A DNA stretch of 64,000 bases from Apis mellifera. Lineage: Eukaryota > Arthropoda > Insecta > Hymenoptera > Apidae. The stretch is from assembly GCF_003254395.2 (NCBI RefSeq), contig NC_037643.1, forward strand, positions 9,940,963 through 10,004,962, read 5' to 3'. The notes below the pieces were generated by a model. It ran no database searches. It was not told the DNA's origin and saw only the letters and a list, made by a program, of their open reading frames with translations. The position numbers and the translations under genes were made by a program. Each line of letters starts with the position of its first letter. The stretch's first letter is position 1. Of this stretch, positions 33,340-47,549 are shown piece after piece.

Positions 33340-35870
33340 GATAGCGAGAAGGATAGTTTATGATACGATAATGTGAAAAGGGAATTTTGTTTCTTAGGAT
33401 GTTATTGTAATTATATTGAAAATGATTGAATATAATGAATTTTCTTTAATATGGATGATGGAGATTAAACTTGTTGATCGAAGGTTGGAAAAGATTGTTA
33501 TTGTGATTAATTATTGTGGTTAATTAATATTTTTTTTCTTCGGGGTGGAGGAGGGAATTTTAGAAAAGCCGATTATAGTTCGCAAGCCTATTCATCCAGA
33601 AGAGTTTTCTAACAATGCATGAACTCTCCTCCTCCATCGTATCTACGATGAGAAAATCATCATAGGCCAGTGAGCTAGAAAATTTGCTTTTCGTCACTCC
33701 TCGGACTTGCCAAGCACTCGGCTCTGTGTCTTATTCCCGTCGTGTTAAATGAAAACACGGTAGATTTCTCGAGCGGATCGTTTCGAGTGGTCTCATGTGT
33801 TTTCGTTTCGTATTGGAAATATTGGATTGAATTTACATCTTCTTTCACTCTTTCACTCTTTGCTTTTATACATTTATTTACTTTTACTTTATGTAAGGAC
33901 AATTCTATCACGCTTATCCATTTCTCATTATCGTTAAAAAGAATTATTTTTCAATTACATTTTTTGAGGTTTGAAAGCTTAAAAGAGAATTCATTTAAAG
34001 AGAACGAAAAATTTCGAAAAATATCGAGGCGAAAATTGGAAATTAAATTTACAGGAAATTCTACAGGAAATATTATTGCATTTTCGAATAAACGACAATT
34101 CTTGTTTGAACATAATTGATCAAGATTTTTCGCGGTTGGGATCTTTTTATGGATTACGTGTCGAGAGTACCGATATCTCGATTCAAGTACGGTCGATGGA
34201 AGAAATATACGCGAGCTCGATATTAGATATATAATTTAATAACGTAAGGGTACATATATAGGTCAAACGTTCTTCCGCAGTCCCCTTCTTCTCCAGCCTA
34301 GCGTTCCTTGATTTTGGAGTATGACGTATTCCGCGCGAATATCGAGGGTCGTGTGTGCTCGATAAACCAAATATTTCAGGGTATTTATCGAGGATAGGGA
34401 GAAGAGAATTTAATTGGACGATTCGAATCGTTGTTAACCTTTTCCGTGTAACTGAATTTGATATTGTATCAGAGTCGTTCAATTTTAAGATATTTAATCG
34501 TGTCAACGATTCGATCGATCGTGTGAAATTGACAGAATTTCGAAACGACTCAAGTTTTTAAATGTCGATTTTTCTTAAAATTATTTTACTTTTACTTAAA
34601 TTTTTTTATTCTTCCTAAATTTCTCTTAAAATTTTGAAAATTGTAAACAAAAGGTAATCACGACAAAGAGAACAATTTTCATTAACGTCGTCTTAATTTA
34701 TTCGCCGCATAAATATATTTTCATTAAATGCAGAATCAACGATACATAGATGCATCAATTCCTTTCTTTAAGTTTTCTATACACACGCACGCTACGAAGA
34801 TTCTTTTTCTCCTCTGTTCTTTCTTTGTTGTACCATGCTCCCTTGAACTTTACTTTAAACTCCAGCTGCCATGGCACGCTGACCGCCCTCAGGATACTCA
34901 AACTCTTACTCGTACGAGAGCACAAATGAGAACATCCGCACAAAAACTCGTTGCCGTCCTTTAGCCGTGTATACGACTCGTATATAGAACGACTCGCGGA
35001 TCTTTGCTTTCTAAACATCGCAGACATTTTAAGTACTACAATGTCTCTGACTTCTATAGTACCCGTGTCTGAGGTTCGACTGAATACGTTGTATGAATGT
35101 CTGCCGCTTGAACCGCAGTGGAGAGGAACAAAGGGGGAAAAGCGGCGGATGAACTATATCGTGGAATTTAATCCATAATAACGTTGAAAGATACGTTAAT
35201 TCCTTTAACCGTGGAATGGAAAACAATTTCGATTCTTTTGACATTGAATTATTACAATGTTGTTCAGATTCGATTTTCTACAGATAAATTTATTTATCGT
35301 TTTCCAAAAAATTGAAATGGAATTTCGTGCAAAATTTAAATTTAATTAATCTGAAAAGAATTATAAATAAAAATAACGCGTATAGACATTTTTTTACGCG
35401 CAGATATTGTAGAATTTCTACAAAATTCTGCGTCCAGCGAAAAAATTTCGAATAGAAATACCACGAAACCAGAAGAATTTGTGAAAAAAATTACATACAT
35501 TCCCTATAAATTTCTTCTCGTTTCACAGATTTTTTTCTCGTGCCTCTGAATGACGAATTCAAAATTTTAGATTCGATCGATTTAGATTCGCTGTTTAAAA
35601 ATCGATCGCGAGGGTGAATGAAAGCGCGGTCGCGATGGGGTCGATGGCGCAGGGCAAATAGAAATGAGCGTGGAAATTTCAGGCAGCGCGAATTCAGAAG
35701 CGGCGGTGTTGTTTTTGCTGGGTAAACGACGACGAACGACATCGACGGTTTCATTTAGCGGATGCGCAAACACCGATCCGCTGCCAATAAACACGGCCGA
35801 CTCTTGGTGGCTGGCCACTTAAGTATTCAAAGCCCGTTCGAATTCCGCGAACCTTTCAATCTGGCTTGTT
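33340..35870. other. Mixed noncoding with small GC-richer islands
   Basis: Islands lie at 33.6-33.8, 34.15-34.4 and 34.85-35.2 kb. Around the last, plus is C/T-rich at 34.75-34.88 kb and G/A-rich at 35.1-35.16 kb. The 34.95-35.18 kb plus frame and the 34.75-35.03 kb minus frame are compositionally protein-like (75 and 90 codons), but neither has a clear splice partner and both are within the length expected by chance. I do not call them genes. Confidence 0.4.
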
Positions 35871-35875
35871 TGCAG

Positions 35876-35983
35876 CTCTGGAATGCCATCAGCTTCGTGT
35901 TCACTCGAGAACTTGTCTATCGTCAAGTGTACGAGGGTGGTTACGTCGAGTATATTGTTGAACATCCTATTTGTAGATCTTAA
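35876..35983 (+). CDS. Candidate alternative terminal exon, weak
   Basis: Unrecognised. The acceptor CTGGCTTGTTTGCAG ends at 35875 with a fair pyrimidine tract. In phase 0, 35 codons are open to TAA at 35981-35983; the peptide starts LWNAISFVFTRELVYRQ. Phase 0 is what the donor at 18,945 would require, so it could be an alternative last exon after the 18.7 kb segment. No AATAAA was noticed close behind it, and a one-in-three phase match is weak. The upstream 35.58-35.87 kb sequence is GC-rich, CpG-dense and without splice support. Confidence 0.17.
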   Translation, partial: LWNAISFVFTRELVYRQVYEGGYVEYIVEHPICRS

Positions 35984-38814
35984 CGATTCAAGTGGAAGAT
36001 AAATAATATCATACAGTTTTATAATTTAGGTAGAAAAGTGTTGGACATGAACTATTGATATATAAGTTTGCGTAATTTATCGTGCATTTAATTTTCTTTC
36101 TTTTTGGTTGATAATAATTAATTTTGATGATCAAACTCGATATATATTTCTTTAATTTCCAGACATGTTAAAGAAATTTGATTGTAAATCTTATAGAATG
36201 AATATGTATGAACAGTGATTTGTGTTATAGAGAAATTTGCATAACGAGATTGCAATGACCGTATTATGTGGTAATTGCACAGTTTGTACTGATAATAGCA
36301 AACAATTATATGAATTCTAAGTTTCGCGTATCAATCAATTATTAATATTTCTTAATTTTCGAATTAATCAAAAGTTGTTGATTGTTTTATTCGTAATAAT
36401 CCTACATATCCTTATTGTAATTTATTTAATAATATTATTTATCCTTTATTTTATTCTACTTCCATTAGACTTCATATTCTCACTGTGAACATTAATGATT
36501 CATTCTACTGGTTTAATAATGGTTACCTTATTCCACTCATTCTTATTACGAAATTCTTTCAATTCTATTTTTCTAATCATGATTCCATGATCTTTACTCA
36601 ATTTTTACAAAAAAAAACATTCATCTATATCATTTAATCTTCCATCCAAAATATTTTTAACAATATGAGAAACTCAGGAGAGAAATAAAATAATCAAATT
36701 ATTTCGTTCACTCTGTTCAAATCCTCGAAATAGGAATTCAAATGAGACTCAAAGATTCCGGATGCGCGTTAAAAATTAATTTCGCGGGATAATTTCCATC
36801 TCTCGCGCGGCTCAAATGGCCGGGCAAAGAAGCGTGAAACGCGTTCGACGCTGAAGAAGCCGATACGGCTCGTCGAGCGTGAAAAGCCAGGCCTAGATTC
36901 AACTCTTCTCCTCTCTCTCTCTTTCTCTCTTTCTCTCTCGAGGCATTCGCCATGAGATCGAAGGATTCATTAAAAGCGAGAGAGGAGATCTCGATTTCGC
37001 GTTTGCGCGCGTTAAAATTAAGACGAAGCCACCCCTCGATTCATGGAAACGAACTTTAATTACTCGCTCGCGTGTCCGACGAGTTGCCATCTATTAAAGG
37101 AGAGACGAAGAATTTTTCCATTCGATTTAAAATATATTCTTACGAAGAATGTAGAAATTTATTTTCAAGGTCGTTCTCGATCGACTCGTGGTGACACGGT
37201 TCGAGGAGGGTGGTACACGAAATCGATCGACCGTGAGAGGTGTTCCGCGTAGATTCTTTTGTTCCTCGTCATTCCCGGTGTTAATTAGGGAGGAAAGGTT
37301 GGGTTAGAGTGGGCGACTGTTGGGTGAAGATGGCGAGGGTTGATAGCGAGGGTGTCGTGTTCTTAATTTCTGAGGTGAATTTCGAAGATGAAAATCGAAG
37401 ATTGGTTTTTTTTAGGGGAGGATTTGCGAGCGAGTGAAATTTGAGTGGATTGTAAATAGAATGTACGTGGGTTTTGGAATATAAATATTTTATATAATAT
37501 TTTGCGTCAAAGTGACTTTAATCGATGAACGAAATTTTATTTATAAATATTGCGTTATCATTTTTATAGAATTCTATTGATATTCATATTGATATTTTTT
37601 TTTTAATATTTTAAAAACAAAATTTTTTATGATAAAAAAAAATCTATCCGCAAAATCTGTCAAAATTATTAATTTGAAAAAATATTTTATCGATTGAATA
37701 TATTTTTAATAGTTTTTTTTTTTTTTTTAGCTGAGATTAGATATATTTTTTGATAATCAAAGAGGAAAAAACAAATGATATATCTTCTTTAGAGATAGTT
37801 TTCACTTTGGATCTAAGCCATTGTAATTTTTAGCGTCGCTTATTTCTATAATCCGCTTCATGCTGTTGTAAAATTTTCACGAGTTGCGAGCCATCGCAAC
37901 GTAATACAATTAATGAAGTTATAAGTTTGAAAATTTCAAAGTTCTAGATTACAGAGTTTTAATAATTTCAGAGTTTAAGCACAATTTGGTTTGGTAAGCT
38001 TGGTTAGTGAGAAAAAAAATTTGTAATATCTCAGGAAAAATCTCACAAAAAATTCTTTCACGCGTAATTACTTCTCTTCTATATACACACTATCAACTTA
38101 ATAATACTTAGTTACCGTATTTTAAATAATTTTCAAATTAAATTATTTTATTTTCAAATTAAAAAAAAATACGCGATTTTAATTCTTAATCCAAATATTC
38201 ATTCAAATATATATTATAATATATTCCAAAAGTATTGTATTAAACCACGTTGAAATTAAATAACATATAGCTTCAAATAATACTAAATTTCACAAACAAT
38301 TGAATATCTACACATGCATATATCTAATAAATACACGTGATATCCATTCAAACTCGTCCATTCGAAACAAATCGATTCGCTGATAAACTTTTGCTCAAAC
38401 ATGATTAAGCCTTCGCGACTAATTAATAGCGACACGCAACGACAAGCTTCACGCGTTTATTCAAAATTGATTGCTCCTCTATATTTGTCACTACCAATTT
38501 ATAGTACATTCTCACTTTGATATATATATACGTTGTTCCTCGATATATCTACTATTTGGAAAATTGATTCTTTCGTTGTTATATATTCCTTTCGTAATAA
38601 AATTCAAACGAGTGAAAAGAATATTTCTTATTTTTAAACTATCCTACTTCAATGACGTCATTGATTATTTAAAGATATTTTATATTCTTTTCCCAACATC
38701 CACTTCGAAAACAGTTCCATCCAAGAAGAGAAAAGAATACAAATTCATTAATCTTCATTCATCAAATTAAACAACATTCGTATGAAAAATTTACTTTTTC
38801 TCAATCATTGAACT
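35984..38814. other. Noncoding, with one CpG island at 36.75-37.25 kb
   Basis: 36.0-36.7 kb is AT-rich and empty. 36.75-37.25 kb is CpG-rich with a CT tract (36,901-36,939). 37.26-37.47 kb is strongly G-biased on plus. 37.5-38.8 kb is AT-rich with nothing recognisable. Confidence 0.5.
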
Positions 38815-39670
38815 CCTCGGTAACTCACACAACCCATTTCCCAACTCTCTCTTCGTCCCTCCCCACCCTTTTCGCAATTTCACTTCATTTAACAAAAAGT
38901 TAAATTACAACATCCCCCTCTCCACATTTTCTCCGCTCGCGAAACTCGCCTCGCCCCAATAGAGGAAAATTCAACCTCCCCAACCTCCCCCCTTCCGTGA
39001 CTTCACCGCAGATTTATTCGTCCCCAACCGCGGAGGAAAAATTCGGCCCCGACCCCGAAACCCCGGATCGTACCGGATGATTTTTCATTTCACGAAACGA
39101 ACGAGGTAACACGCCCTCGTTCTCCGGAGAACACGGCTCGTCGTCCCCCGGATATTCGTCCCTTCCTCCACCACCACCGCCGCCGTTCGCGGTCGGCTGC
39201 CACTCGCAACGAAACGCTTTTCATCTTCGCGGGCGCAAACAAACCGCGGCGACCAACCGCGTTATTAATCTCCGGATTATCAAGCGGGGCTCGCTCGAAC
39301 GTTCTCCCGAAATTTCCCTCCCTCGTGTCTCTCTCTCCCCTGCCTCGACCTCGACACGGATAAAACGACGCGGCCTCGTGAAAAATATTGCAACACACCC
39401 CGCCCATAATCCGTCTAATTGTTTTTTAATCGGAGACAGGGGTGACTTGTTGATCCTGTTGATAATGAAGAAGAAGCTGTGTGCGGTGAGGAAGGGAAAA
39501 GGAAGGGGGATGAAGGAAATTTTTGTTTTGAAGCGATTTCGTCGAGCGGGTTTAAGTGTGGAACGAACGGATAAAAGTATCTCCACAAGAAGAGAGATTA
39601 AGATTTGTCACTCTCGATGAAGTTCGAGACGAGGAAGAGGAATTGAATTCGGAATAGGAGGAGCAATGAA
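38815..39670. other. CpG island centred at 39.2 kb with mirrored skew flanks
   Basis: Left flank 38821-39060 has 96 C against 25 G, and right flank 39421-39660 has 79 G against 24 C (hand counts). The core at 39.07-39.40 kb is dense in CpG and holds CCACCACCACCGCCGCC. Open frames on either strand are Arg/Gly/Ser-rich and overlap the core; none has splice or start support. This is the clearest single example of the skew pivot. Confidence 0.6.
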
Positions 39671-41450
39671 CTTTTACTTTGGATTTGTGAAACGAATCTG
39701 AATGCGTTTAGCTTTGAACGAATCAATTTGTCGATGATTTTTTTCGTGTATTGCGTGATACGATTTTTGGAATTATTTTAACTCACACGCACGTAATGAA
39801 ACAATAATAATTTTCATACTATGTTATATTTTATATTAATCGAGTTAAAGAGAAGGGTAATTTTATTCGAATCTCAATTAATTGAGATTGATTGAATCTG
39901 CCTGTTACAAAGTTCATTCGTTAAATACATCTATTATCTACACATACATAATTTCAAATGAATCTCATGTAATTAATTTATACAAAAACAATATGATACA
40001 CTGACGACGATACAATGAAACAACAAACAGAAATATATATCATCATTCAATGATCACACCTTAATTTACAGCTTGAATCTCAACACTCACAATTCCATAC
40101 AATTCTTCGCACAAGTACAACCCTTCATCGAGTTCGATTTCTTCTCACGGAGAAGGAACTGCAATCGTTATCCACGATTGGTTCGCGCGAAATACGAGCC
40201 GTGATTATCGTAGATACGGGTTTAATCGTCCTTTCGAACTGGGTCGAACAAAAGTATCCCATCATCAATAATAAAGCAACATCGGCATCGTTCCGTTGGC
40301 GCCTGTTCCGCCACCGAGATTTCCACGTCCAGCAGCCGGACTTAATTATACGGCGCGTTAGATTAAACGCGGGATCGTAAATATCGCGCCACCACGCGCC
40401 ATTATTAATGCACGATGAAATACGCGTTCATTAGCGTTCAACGCTTTTGGAATCTCGTTCTTCCGGTTAATATCATTTTCGCGCATAACGCCTCTGGATG
40501 TCATGGAGGGGGAAAATGGCAGGATTATGACGACACGTAGATGGCACGCCGAAATGCTCGAATGCTAATCGAATTAATGATACGAAACGAGGGAATAGGA
40601 ATCGTTTCATTAATTAGACGCGAGAACGTATTTACTTTCGGGTAAGCTTTCGAGCGGATTATTTAAGCCGTCAAAAGTTGAAACGAGCAGTTGTTAACTG
40701 GACGGATATGCTTGCGGCCTGCGTTGTGCCACGGACATGTAACAAACAACAGCGATTACGCGTTTATCAACCCTGGTGCACGCGGGTTAATGCACGTCGT
40801 TATAATACGCGGTGGGCGTGAACGCGATTACCCTGTTGGATATATCTGTAATAATAGTAAAACTGGGAAGCCTGCTGTTGAAAATGAGATGGGAGAAATT
40901 GAGGAGCATGCGTGATTAGACGCGTTTGCGAAGGGATTTGGATATCGTGATAAAGCTCGAGGAAGTTTAATGCTTGGATCGGAGATATGCATTGGATTTG
41001 AAGAAATGATGTACAAGTTATCTTTATTATTCGCGAATCTCTCTTTTATTTCTCTTTTATTCATTCATTTTTCATTCGAATATCTATATCTACGATATAA
41101 TTTTCTAATTCTATTTCCTTTGATTTGAGGACGCGAGTGAATCCTTTACCGATTAAATGCAAGAAAGCAAAAGTGTTTGACAAACGAAATAATTTGGACA
41201 TGTTGGTCTGCGTGAAAATGTTTGTTTGTACGCTTTCTTGAGCGTATTTACCAACTTGTACGCGGTCTCCGTTAATTGTGGCACTTTGTGAATGCGCGTA
41301 AACATCCCGTGCAACGAACGTTTATTTTCTTAACGCGTTGAGAGCTGGTGCGGTGTCTTTGATCGTTTGGAACATTCAAATCGTTTTTCGGAAAAAATAT
41401 TTCTCCTAAGTAACCGGTCATAGAGATTTAACGCTTAAATATTTGAAGAA
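39671..41450. other. CpG island centred near 40.5 kb with mirrored skew flanks
   Basis: 39901-40140 has 53 C against 19 G, and 40861-41040 has 53 G against 20 C. Thus the skew, G-rich after the 39.2 kb island, returns to C-rich before this one and flips again. The core 40.14-40.85 kb is rich in CpG and in TTAAT/ATTAA words, a homeodomain-like composition. No coding support. Confidence 0.55.
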
Positions 41451-42828
41451 GATTTGGACGACATCTGGTGCTTCGATTTAAAGATTCTGAATTGCTCATA
41501 AATGTGTGTATGAATATAATATATATCGCGATTGGCTTTACAAGTTCGCAAAGAAAATCATTGCATTTCATCTCGCCAAATTGTGTTAAGGTTTATTGTT
41601 CAATTTCGCAAAAAGCAGAAGGATGAAAAAAAAAGTGAAAGAAATCGTACAAACAATTTTTGGAAGGCGAATAATCATTTGAGAGTGGAACAGTACACGC
41701 ACAGTGTCGATTTACGAAACAATGAGCCAAGGAATTTTATGATTCAGTAATTTGAATGGCCTATGTGCGCGAGCGAAGATCGCGAGGTAAGGTTAAATTT
41801 AACTTCAATCTTGTTTGAAAGGCTTTGGTTAGGATTCCTCGAAGCGAAATATGTCAAACAGAAAGATTTCTGTGTATATAAGTTATTATTTAAAATATTA
41901 CTTAAAATGATTGTTTTCGTATGGAGGGAAATGGATCCTGATGTACGAGTTGTTCGATCGAATAAATATAAATATAATTTTAAGAATGATATTCTTTTTT
42001 GTTAGAAGAATTTCCAGTATAATTGAAATTTTATCTTCCATATTCTTTCATAATTCTCTTTGCTTCCTCGTATAAATTTTATACGACGAATATAGCGGCA
42101 TATAAGTGCATAAATAAATAAAATATATAAATAAGAAGATGAGGCGAAAGCGAAATAAAGAACTAAAGATCATTTCTTTGATTCAAAGGAATTTTTTTAA
42201 ACGAATAATTAAAAGTGTATATTTATTGATTTGGATAAAATTATATTTATGATTCTAAATATTAGAAATTTATATCAAACTTCTTGGGAAGGATTTTATT
42301 TAATTTCTTTCTTTTTATTTAATTCTCTTATTAATTTGATGAAAAGATATATATATAACGATTCATGTAATGAAATAAGAGCGTGAAATAGACGGATAAT
42401 CTACGAGTTTAAAATGATGAAAATCGATACACAAATTGATACACAATTTCTATGTACAATTGATTCATTAGAGGTAATTACAACGACTCCAATTTGAAAA
42501 GATAAAAATATAGAAGCATGAACGTATTACGTTAATAATATCTGTTTTCATGATTCGTTTATACAAAAACAGGTCACGCAAGAAAAATAATTCCCTTCAA
42601 TTCCCTCCGATATTACAATCAGCAGAAATCATCCCCATTCATTTAAATAATCTCTGCTAACCTTCACTCACACAACGTTCCCTATTTTCAAACTACAAAC
42701 ATCCATGAAAATCATTCGAAATAGCTCGTGTCTCGATTGTTCGTCACAAATAAACGTGTCAGGTCCCCCGACACGAGCGACTGCAAATGGTGCCTGGATT
42801 TCTTGCGAGATAAAGAATAATACGGGGG

Positions 42829-42873
42829 AAAAAAAAAAAAAAATGAAAAAATGAAAAAATGAAAAAAAAAAAA
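42829..42873. repeat. A-rich ATGAAAAA repeat
   Basis: A run of A interrupted by regularly spaced TG, giving three ATGAAAAA-type units. Confidence 0.85.
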
Positions 42874-45423
42874 GGAAAAACGAGAACGAACCAGTACAAA
42901 ACATTGTCAAATAAAGACGAGTCGCCTGGAAACATCTCGCGGGCCATTTTATTAATGAAAAACGTACTGCTTCGTTTTGTTCAATGTCCTCTTAACGCGT
43001 TCCTCCATCGTTTCTCCTTCGCGTGGATGACGATGATGCCATACTTGTCCGGATAATTGAGCTGAGAATCGTACTGATAACATTGGAACTGGAGAAAATT
43101 TCAAGCTTCGAACGAATTCATATCAATTCACGAGTGCTACTTGAAAAAAGAACAGCTTATATTTTTTACATTGAAGAAAGAACTTCAAATTCTAGAGAAG
43201 TCATAGTGGAATTTACATAAATGTCCAATTTTGCAATTATCCAATTTGTATCGTATCGTGAAATAATTTATATATCGGGATAATTTAAGTGAAATTATAA
43301 CATCGATTCCATCGATTGGACTTTTAATCGTGACGATTCTCAGCCCGCCAATTATCCTTTGTTCCGCTTCTCGCAAAACGATGAACAGGCGTCGGTTTCG
43401 CCCATCCCGGCCAATCTCGACTAAATTACATTGATAAAGACAGACGTCGGTTGAAATTGCGTGAGGAATGCGGTTGTGTTCGATCGACGTACGTTCGATA
43501 CACGTCCACCGATTTCCCTGACCAGTTTCTGCTGTGTCTGAGGAAATCAGGATTGCACGTGGCCCATCAAAATTTGGAGGCATTATTAGAATTGACAGGA
43601 TTACCTATCCAGAGTTCCATAATATTTATTTTCGCGGATTGGAATCGATCGATCGTTCGTGTTTAATTGCTTTGTTGTTTGGTGATTTTGATTAGTGAAT
43701 AATTAAAAAAGAAATTTATATATTGTATCTTTTTTTTTTTTTAGCAATATTAAATATGAAAATAGTATATTTGTGTAATAAGATATTGAAATAAAATTTG
43801 GATCTTAAGAATTAATTTGAGACAGGAGTGCAATTTAAATTTCTATTTTAAAACTTTCTCAAAATATAAAAATTGGACACGAATTGAACCCGATTTCAGA
43901 AACAGCCAAGATAAGCATTGTAAAGTTAATCTTTACGGTTGTTCTTGCACTAATTTCAATGTAAATTTCATTCTCTAATTAATATGCACCATCGTAGACT
44001 CTGCATATTCGATGTACTCGATGGCCTCACTTTATCTATCGAATCACTTACCCTCCAAGTTTAATTAACTATCAACTTATACTATGCTAATAGAAAGATC
44101 TACCAGTATATAATAGTTATAAAATTAAGGAAAAACTTATTGAAAAAATATTTTACAAATGTAAAGATGTACAATTCAAATTTCTTTTCTTTTATCATTT
44201 CTTATTTACTTCACATTTATTTATTTGATTTTTTTGATTCACATATTCTTTTGTAAAATCTATACCTAGTAACGCAATAGTTTTCAACCTCGTCGAAACA
44301 ACCTCACCTGACATTGTTTCAAGATGATTACACCTCCATAGAATGTGCAAGATCTCTAGTCTTGTTACGGAGGTGCGATCGATCCAGGAGGCTCATCAGC
44401 CCCTTAATAACTTCCTTTAAAACGTCGGCGGCTCTTTTAAGAGAGGCCGACATTATCGTCGAACGAACGAAATTCGATGGATCTCGGCTACAAAGGATCC
44501 TCTTTTACCCCCATTCTTCTTCTCACCCCCTCCACTTTTTTTCCTTTGGCGGTATAAATTTAAATGGCTCCATTGGAACGTTATCATTCGAGAAGTGGTG
44601 TTTCGTTGCACGCAATCGACCGATGAAAGGCGATTTTTTCTTTTCCCCCTCAGAAAAGAAGAGATTAACGCGTGCATCGAACGACTCGAGCGAAAAATTT
44701 CATCGACATCCTACTTCTCAAATATAAGCACTCCGTATAAAGGAAAATTATATCTCCTTTTTATTCGCGGAGATGGCCAATAAATTATATTGAATGAAAC
44801 GAGATATTCTTTCGAGATATCAATGAATTTCATTTCGAGGGAATGAAAGTTGCGTTTGCTTTCCACGAAATTTTCACGATAATTTTCAGGAAATATAATC
44901 GAAGACATTCGTGATGGAATAAGAAAGGATTTTTTCTTGCAAAAATAATTATAAGAACTTTTTGTGTTTTTAATTCACTATGTACAGTAATTAATTCAAT
45001 TTTATATAAATATAAAATTATTAGAAAATTAGAGAGATTGAAAATGGCGATCAAGTTAAATATATCGAATGAAATGTTACTATAATAGATAAATGTTGAG
45101 ACAAATTAAAATCATTTATATTTTAAAAATTAAAAATTATCTTCTTTACTCTTATCTTATATCTACATCTAGAAAGGAAGGAGGATTATCCATTATTTGC
45201 TATTTCTACACTTTCGTGTACCCTTTATTTCTTCATTCTCTCTTAAACGTAAAATTGTCGGAGTAGAATCCCCTTTCTCACCCCTTCGCCTGGAAATTCG
45301 CTCGCAAATTGCTCGACATGTAGATTGTAAGACACAATGTTCAGTCTCTCGGGAGGGATACACAATAGCCCAACATTCGATGCGTATCTTCTACAACGAA
45401 AGGGCACGTTGAACACAAAAGCT

Positions 45424-45445
45424 CCATGTTACGTAGACAACATGG
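45424..45445. other. Short perfect hairpin
   Basis: CCATGTT (45424-45430) and AACATGG (45439-45445) pair perfectly across an 8-base loop in a GC-richer island. Function unknown. Confidence 0.45.
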
Positions 45446-47399
45446 CTTGTTGCAAGAGTCGGTGCGCGCGTGTAGAACCGTGAACAATATGCGAGGTAAA
45501 CAATGAGTTGGATCGTGGAAAAAAGCACGGATGTTTAATGGCGACGTGGACATACGTGTCATCGGTTCGAAAAATCGATACCCGACTATTTTCCACGTTT
45601 TTTTCTTCTTTTCACCTCTTAACCTCGATACCGTTGTATTATAGAAAGTGTAAACATTTTACGATACTTGAATTTAATACGTGTACGGTTTTTATTTTAT
45701 AACGCATAAATTAATCGTCGTAATATATCTTTCAATAAAATTCGCGAAGTATGAAATATGAAAAATTAAATGTATTAATAAACTTCTCTTTATCTCTAAT
45801 TTAACATAATGCTGTAATAAATTAATTATTAATTTGTAGTTACTTATAGATTTCAATTAAAAAAGAAATGACACGAAAGATACAATAAAATTTAAATAAT
45901 CGGAAAAATTCCTTTACATTTCGCAAAAGTATAAAGAAATAAAATAAATTACCATACTTTATATCTCGTACGCTTGAAGTACAATATTGTGAGAAGATAG
46001 CGAAGGATCGGATCGCAAGATCATCCGAATTTCCGTCGTAATGTGATATCCGATTCGATTCTGAGTCAAAACCGATGCATTTAAGTAAACCGCCAATTGT
46101 TATCCTCGTTTCAACGATCGTGAACGAGAAATCCTGGCTGTTATCTTCTCGTTTCTTTTTCTTTCTCCACCATTTAAATGGAGATTTTAATTGGTTCACT
46201 GTTAACGCTCCAGCTCGTTATAGCTTTTCGAATCGATCCCCCACGTTTCGTCCTGGCGCAATAGTTTTTTTTTTTTCGCGAATTACACGAGCACAAGTGT
46301 CACGTCCAGTGGGCGAATCGGTGAGAAAGGATCAAGCTTTTATCGAGATTATTTGTAACGCTCCAGTCGACCAGGATTGTATGAAAGATAATCCCTTTTC
46401 GCGCGAACAATAGGAATTGCTTTTCAAAGAAAAATCCTGCTTTGGAGTTTTTGTTCTTTCAATATTGTCTCTTTTCTTTTTTTTTGTTCCTTTTTTTTTT
46501 TGTTTCTCAGTTTATCAACATTGTCAGGAGTGCTCTTGTTTTTCAGAAATATTTTTGCCATATCTTTCTTGCAATTTGTACTTTTCTAAAGGATCTATAA
46601 TGATTTTATTTCTCTCCAGGCATTGTGTGTATTTTCTCTTGTGTTCTACTAACACAAAAAACTTCACTTCGATAACTTTTGTTGAAATAGTTTCATATGT
46701 TTTTCGAGAAACGTATTTAGAGAAATATAATTTAATTTTTGAATTATATATTTATATATTTATTGTATTATCTTCAATAAATAATTTAAATTTATATTAA
46801 TTCCGAAGAGAAAAATAATAAATGTTTTCTCCTTTTGTCTTTAATTTATCGATTACTTATAATGTTAAAATACTAATGTTAAAAATTAATTAAAATATTC
46901 TTCTAAGAAATGGTTATGGATAAATTTTGGTACAATATCGAGATTCTGAGATGAATTTATCGGCTCATAAACTTGAACATGTGACGTCAAACTAGGCTGC
47001 GAATCAATAAAATGTAGCCATTTAATTAATGGCTTTAATATTTATTCGTATATATATATACAACTTTCAGGAAAACTGTACCATTGTTTTATATATATTT
47101 TACTTCCAATATAAATATATTTCGCTTGCAAAATCCTATTTAATTAGTTAAAACTTCAATTAATATCTTTGTTTTTCAAATACATCTTAACGATAAAAGC
47201 ATCTTTTGAAAATTGAAATATCAAATTGTAAATTATCTATTTGTTCGAGCGATATTACAACAATATTTTTGTTAAATATCAAACAAGCTAAAATAAAATA
47301 ACAACAAAAGCTAAATTGAATACATTTATGTATAAAATATAAAATGATATATAGATACGTTTTATTAATTAACGCATTCTATTCAAAGCACTGTAATAT

Positions 47400-47480
47400 T
47401 TTTATTTCAATAATATTTTAAATTCAATAATAATACAATACAACAATAATAATACAATAATACAATACAATACTTTTACA
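47400..47480. repeat. AATAATACAATA-type microsatellite
   Basis: Imperfect AATA/ACAATA units over about 80 bases. Confidence 0.75.
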
Positions 47481-47549
47481 ACTTGCAGTTTATTAAAATT
47501 CCTTAAACCAATCTATTATATCTATATTCATTAAATATAAAATTATTTA

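Larger units (their letters stand above)
41451..47380. other. Noncoding with islands at 42.8-43.6, 44.3-44.7 and 45.2-45.6 kb
   Basis: Each island has a C-rich left side on plus (42541-42720: 48 C, 14 G) and a G-rich right side. ATGTGCGCGAGC... at 41,764 leads to a donor-like GCGAG|GTAAGG near 41,785, but no partner exon is apparent. The 132-codon minus frame at 43.19-43.58 kb and the 71-codon plus frame opposite it are protein-like, but such lengths are expected by chance. 45.7-47.4 kb is AT-rich and empty. Confidence 0.45.

Noticed and set aside
43185..43666. 132-codon minus and 71-codon plus frames with protein-like composition
   Set aside because: At this GC content a few frames of that length are expected by chance in 64 kb, and there is no splice, start or polyadenylation support.
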